This document shows, piece after piece, positions 60,122-64,000 of a stretch of 64,000 nucleotides of DNA (its first letter is position 1; every line of letters starts with the position of its first letter). The DNA lies in contig CALYKY020000268.1 of the NCBI GenBank assembly GCA_944739405.2, positions 18,001 to 82,000 on the forward strand, given 5' to 3'. The notes under the pieces are model-generated. The model was not told the origin of the DNA, searched no databases, and saw only the letters and a program-made list of their open reading frames with translations. The DNA is from Euclidia mi (taxonomy: Eukaryota > Arthropoda > Insecta > Lepidoptera > Erebidae). The translations under genes and the position numbers were made by a program.

Positions 60122-62048
60122 ATAATGAAATATAGATATTTGGCCTTTCTCGATTAATAAAGGTAGAAAATGGAGACCTAACACACACTGTCTATAAAAA
60201 GCCGGCATACACGGACAGATACTTAAAAGCCAACTCGCACCACTACCCGTGATACTTGCACTCCGCTGTTGCTTCCTAGACAAACAGAAAGTATGCCCTT
60301 TGTGAGACACTAAGATAGCGAGCGTACACATTTCAGTTTAGGAGATACGCACAAGCACAACGGATGCAAATAAAATCTGCAATGTCCAAAGAAAGTAAAC
60401 AGAACCCGGCGTTAATCACTTACTTTAAAAGGAATAACGGATAAAGTTAGATCACCATAACAGAAGTACTCTATGAAGACTGTAAATGTTTCGTACTCCA
60501 AGGTAGTAAATCGCACCTGTATCTGCTCCCTGGTAATACCTAACAATTGAGGAAGAGGAAGAGCCTCGGCAGATTTCAGATCAGATTCAAAAATTAGATA
60601 CGAGCGGGCAAGACGTATCGGGTGAGACAGCTGACTGAAGGGGTCCACTGTGACCTCAACGTGAGTCGTGAACTACTGACATAATTATGACATAATTACA
60701 GCCTACTAAGCTGACGGTAAGAGTAAATAAAAATCGTGATTGATGTGATACATTATAATAATATTTCCACAGCTAAGACGTCTATACAACGTTATACTGG
60801 AGCCGTAGAAACAATCAATGAATTACATTAAAACAAATAAAAAATGACATAAAACGCTTAAGTGAAAATTGTTACGGAAATAGCTGCTTAAATATAATAA
60901 TTTTTCGTTACAGTCGCAACATTAGAAACTACTTCGACTTGGTATAAGAAAGACAGAAAGGTTTTACTTTTTATGCTAATCTATACAAAGTAGTGATATA
61001 GGTACATATTTACAATATAAAATTACAGTAACCTTATGGCCAGCAACTATCAGCACAAACAATTTACAATAAAAATCGAGCAAAAACAATTATGGTCTGG
61101 TATACCGGGAGATTATGGAATCCAGGTCCAGAGCATGTAAACCTTGCCTGAGCCCAGAGGCAGTGATGTTGCCATAGTGTAGTCACTGACAGCCCGCTAT
61201 GCAGCTTGAATGGCACCAGACGAGACGGCCCACAGTGGGCTGAAAATCAACTTTCATAGACATAGGATACAAAAAATTTATGTGTCGGTTTTATTGCCGG
61301 ATATTGCTGAGTTGACTCTATACAAAAACGAATTAATTATAATATTTATCCGAAAAATTTGTATGGAACTAGGTAGTATGAAAAATCCGATTATCTCCGA
61401 AACTGCAAGGAAAACCGTAAGATTTTTTGACATACTCCATATAACGGTTAGTGCTGCACATTGTTTTTTAAATCCTCAAAGTATTGTTATTTATTTTTAA
61501 ATACTAAACGATTCCTTTTAGATAATTAGTTAAGAAACGCAGATTTTTAACCACACGTAATGTGACATAGTATCATGCCTGTATTCTCGCAGGAGTAGGC
61601 TACACCTAAACTTCGTCAGCTATGATTGATCCAGAAATTTATAAAAAAATTATAAAGAAAATTGTTTAACACTAAAATGTTTCTTAAAACAAGTAATTTA
61701 ATTCCATTACCAAAGTCTTTTAATGAGTCTGAATAAGTCATTAAGTGATTTGCAATATCGCGGAACGGAACTATGGACTACATCAGTCTCTTTCTAGTAA
61801 GGTAATTAGTTAATTAGTAACGTTATGAGTTTCAAGAAATATTTTCACACATCTTTTACAACTGTCTAATGAAAGTAGTTAACTAATGATCGACATACGA
61901 CTATAAAACGGTAAAAATTTTCTTTCATAATTTAGTTTATTCAAAACTTTGTTACTACTAACATAACATCTTCTGTGGCTGTAAAATATTAGAATGGCAA
62001 GTTTAGTTACCAACTTAGACTTATAATTATGTTCTTCTTAAAAGTGAG
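60122..62048. other. Unassigned AT-rich sequence
   Basis: The fourth copy of the short motif lies at 60585-60610 (CAGATTCAAAAATTAGATAC). A diverged copy of the 54265 segment lies near 60830-60940. An open stretch at 61210-61500 has no recognisable domain. No supported gene. Confidence 0.35.
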
Positions 62049-62597
62049 AGCACTTCATTTGATCATGAAGTATTGTTTGGCGCAGTTATAACCCGCCTAG
62101 GCGATTGCCTTTGCGTCGAAGATCGAGTGATTCTAAAAGAATATTGTCGAAGATTCACACGAGCTGTATCACAGAGGTGGCAAAAATACCACCGAATGAT
62201 TGATACATTCAGAAAACAGTACGAAAACTGGCTGCAAGAAAATATCGATTGGCCAAGTTGCGTACAAACAAATTTAGTCACTCAAGAACTAACTGTTGAT
62301 GAAAGGCAAATAGCCCACTCAGTCTCTCCACAACCGTCAACTTCATCCTCTGTTGGAACAATGACCAAGAGGTCCCGAAAACCATTCGAAGATCTGAGCA
62401 GCAAACAGAAAAAGAGAAGATCTGAGGAACATAAATGCGAAGCCGAAGTTCCGAGTGAACGAACGAGTGAAGTGAACTTGCTGCAGCTGTATAGGCCACT
62501 ATACAGCTGCAGCACGTTTTAAAGCAGAAAGTCGTGAGGATATCGCATCTGTCATTGAATATATGCTAACACATCTGAAGCAGCCGCTAAAATTAAG

Positions 62598-63131
62598 AAA
62601 CGCTTAAGAAACGCTTAAGAAACTGTCCGTGTGGTGACGGATTAAGAATACGGAATGTCACCACCCCATATCATCCCATGGGTATCGTAAGAGCCGACAG
62701 AGGGAGCATATTATGCAGAGAACAGCACTGTAAGAGAAGGAAAACTTGATACAAACCCTATACCAACCCGTTTGGCCAGAGTGGTTTAGTATGCCAATTC
62801 CTCCTTTCAAAGGAGAGGCCTGGTCCAGCAGTGGAATGTTAAAGGCTGATGATGTATGTATATGTAAGAAACCGATAAAAACTGTTATATTTACCCCAGA
62901 AAAAGCGCTTGGATTATTCCTTTCTCTAAAACTGACAAAGTGGCAATACACTACATTGCGAGAGATAACCATTCGAGAAGGTGCTGAGGATGTTTATCCA
63001 TCTTACTATAAAGTGCAACAAACCAAGCTTGAATGCTATCCTCCAAAGCTATCGGTGTCAGTGACGGATTCATCGGCTAGGATGCCCTCCAAGTTTTACT
63101 CGACATCACGGTGAAGAGGATCCTCCAAAGC
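62598..63131. repeat. Left arm of terminal inverted duplication
   Basis: Reverse complement of 63467-64000, sharing GGTGAAGAGGATCCTCCAAA and the whole SINE with its target duplications. The pair continues beyond the window on the right. Confidence 0.9.
62624..62864 (+). mobile_element. 241-bp SINE in Transib, left arm
   Basis: Same family as 59881-60121. Flanked by TAAGAAAC at 62616-62623 and 62865-62872. Ends GATGATGTATGTATATG. Confidence 0.82.
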
Positions 63132-63247
63132 GGCGTGTCGCGCGACACGTCGCGCGACACGCCGCTGTACCGCTCGGTGCTATTCGCCGGTCGCGTCGCC
63201 GGTCGCCGCTGCGCGTGGCATGCTTAGAACATTTCTTTACATTTGAT
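63132..63247. repeat. GC-rich junction with palindrome
   Basis: CGGCGTGTCGCGCGA..TCGCGCGACACGCCG forms a near-perfect palindrome (63131-63164). CGGTCGCGTCGCCGGTCGC follows, and the related GTCGCGTCGCCGGTCGC recurs near 63260. Sharply different in composition from its AT-rich surroundings. Confidence 0.65.
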
Positions 63248-63466
63248 TCAGTCGCAAGTCGCGTCGCCGGTCGCGTCGCGCGAATTTTCGCTGGAGCGAA
63301 TTGTCCGTGGCCAGGCCGTACGTGGCACCAAGGAAGTCATGAATATGCTTGAATGCTCGCCTTGTTCCCCTTCCATTGTCTGCTTGTATCGGCTTTGGCT
63401 CGAGGCACTATCAAAACCCCACTTAGATATCAGTTTTAAATGCTTATTTTGCACTTCGTTAGGAAG

Positions 63467-64000
63467 GCTTTGGAGGATCCTCTTCACCGTGATGTCGAGT
63501 AAAACTTGGAGGGCATCCTAGCCGATGAATCCGTCACTGACACCGATAGCTTTGGAGGATAGCATTCAAGCTTGGTTTGTTGCACTTTATAGTAAGATGG
63601 ATAAACATCCTCAGCACCTTCTCGAATGGTTATCTCTCGCAATGTAGTGTATTGCCACTTTGTCAGTTTAGAGAAAGGAATAATCCAAGCGCTTTTTCTG
63701 GGGTAAATATAACAGTTTTTATCGGTTTCTTACATATACATACATCATCAGCCTTTAACATTCCACTGCTGGACCAGGCCTCTCCTTTGAAAGGAGGAAT
63801 TGGCATACTAAACCACTCTGGCCAAACGGGTTGGTATAGGGTTTGTATCAAGTTTTCCTTCTCTTACAGTGCTGTTCTCTGCATAATATGCTCCCTCTGT
63901 CGGCTCTTACGATACCCATGGGATGATATGGGGTGGGTGACATTCCGTATTCTTAATCCGTCACCACACGGACAGTTTCTTAAGCGTTTCTTAAGCGTTT
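63467..64000. repeat. Right arm of terminal inverted duplication
   Basis: Mirror of 62598-63131; coordinates of paired bases sum to 126,598. Continues past the window edge. Confidence 0.9.
63732..63974 (-). mobile_element. SINE in Transib, right arm
   Basis: Mirror copy of 62624-62864, flanked by GTTTCTTA (63724-63731 and 63975-63982). The shared target duplications show it was copied with the arm and did not insert independently. Confidence 0.82.

Larger units (their letters stand above)
62049..63131 (+). pseudogene. Transib transposase N-terminal part, left side of foldback
   Basis: ORF 62073-62522: LGDCLCVEDRVILKEYCRRF, RRFTRAVSQRWQKYHRMIDT and KRSRKPFEDLSSKQKKRRSE, a basic N-terminal region. 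It continues SREDIASVIEYMLTHLKQPL (compare IIEYLTKYP in the Transib relic at 49110). After a SINE come TVIFTPEKALGLFLSLKLTK, KWQYTTLREITIREGAEDVY and VTDSSARMP. It ends at 63131 in a GC-rich junction. Assignment of the N-terminus rests on this continuity. Confidence 0.62.
63248..64000 (-). pseudogene. Transib transposase fragment, right side of foldback
   Basis: Minus strand from the window end: the same SINE-interrupted part as the left side, then it goes further: LDITVKRILQSLPNEVQNKH, LKLISKWGFDSASSQSRYKQ (catalytic Asp candidate) and SSIFMTSLVP, breaking off at about 63335 into SSENSRDATGDATCD of the GC-rich region. Runs off the window. Confidence 0.7.

Noticed and set aside
61210..61500. 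96-codon ORF
   Set aside because: No recognisable domain or neighbouring gene parts; AT-rich chance ORF is likely.

Overview
The window is insect DNA, most likely from a moth or butterfly, and consists almost entirely of transposable elements inserted into one another. I found no convincing host gene, rRNA, tRNA gene or CRISPR array. The lepidopteran call rests on modular SINEs with the head seen in many Lepidoptera (GTGTGGT..GACGG..., CGTAAGAGGCGACTAAGGG), a SINE tail with ...CCAGCAGTGGA..., RTE tails ending in (TATG)n, and the GGACAGACAGAC / AGGGTTCC...GGAACCCT repeat near 53.4 kb. The density and nesting suggest heterochromatin or a sex-limited chromosome; that is inference.

Layout. 117-3234: a PIF/Harbinger DNA transposon with a transposase on + and a spliced MADF/BESS partner gene on -, split by an RTE fragment. 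About 3885-21640: R1-like LINE copy A, cut in its gag by a minus-strand Ty3/Gypsy element (5196-17091, 154-bp LTRs, 4-bp target duplication AACG). That Gypsy element carries a TIR element with a small two-exon gene (5808-7218), a 3,369-bp tandem duplication (9403-16140), a 789-bp MITE and a SINE inside each duplicated unit, and a small predicted membrane-protein ORF between 5' LTR and gag. 21641-26420: spacer with 1.47-kb inverted arms, LINE reverse transcriptase tails and a BED-finger hAT relic. About 26420-47430: R1-like copy B, which hosts a 389-bp insert, an 833-bp TIR element, a Penelope-like element (32699-40643) and a Bel/Pao element (40898-47061). The Penelope element hosts a second 834-bp TIR element and a nearly intact Jockey-type LINE (34735-40399). 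47430-49064: another spacer and the 5' end of R1-like copy C. 49065-64000: Transib (RAG1-like) relics, RTE and R1 fragments, SINEs, a second Gypsy-type gag relic and a foldback Transib copy running off the window.

How the parts relate. The insertion order can be read because several target-site duplications join host reading frames exactly: AACG for Gypsy, TAA and TTA for the twin TIR elements, a 12-bp duplication for Jockey in the Penelope ORF, 16 bp for Penelope in the R1 3' UTR, and CCCTCC for Bel/Pao. Most elements are dead through frameshifts, stops or deletions. The Jockey LINE has both ORFs open and is the best candidate for recent activity. The Penelope element carries hammerhead-ribozyme cores in its inverted terminal repeats, and the sense copy overlaps the last codons of its ORF. 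The RTE fragments and one SINE family share a 3' tail, which suggests the RTE machinery moved the SINE.
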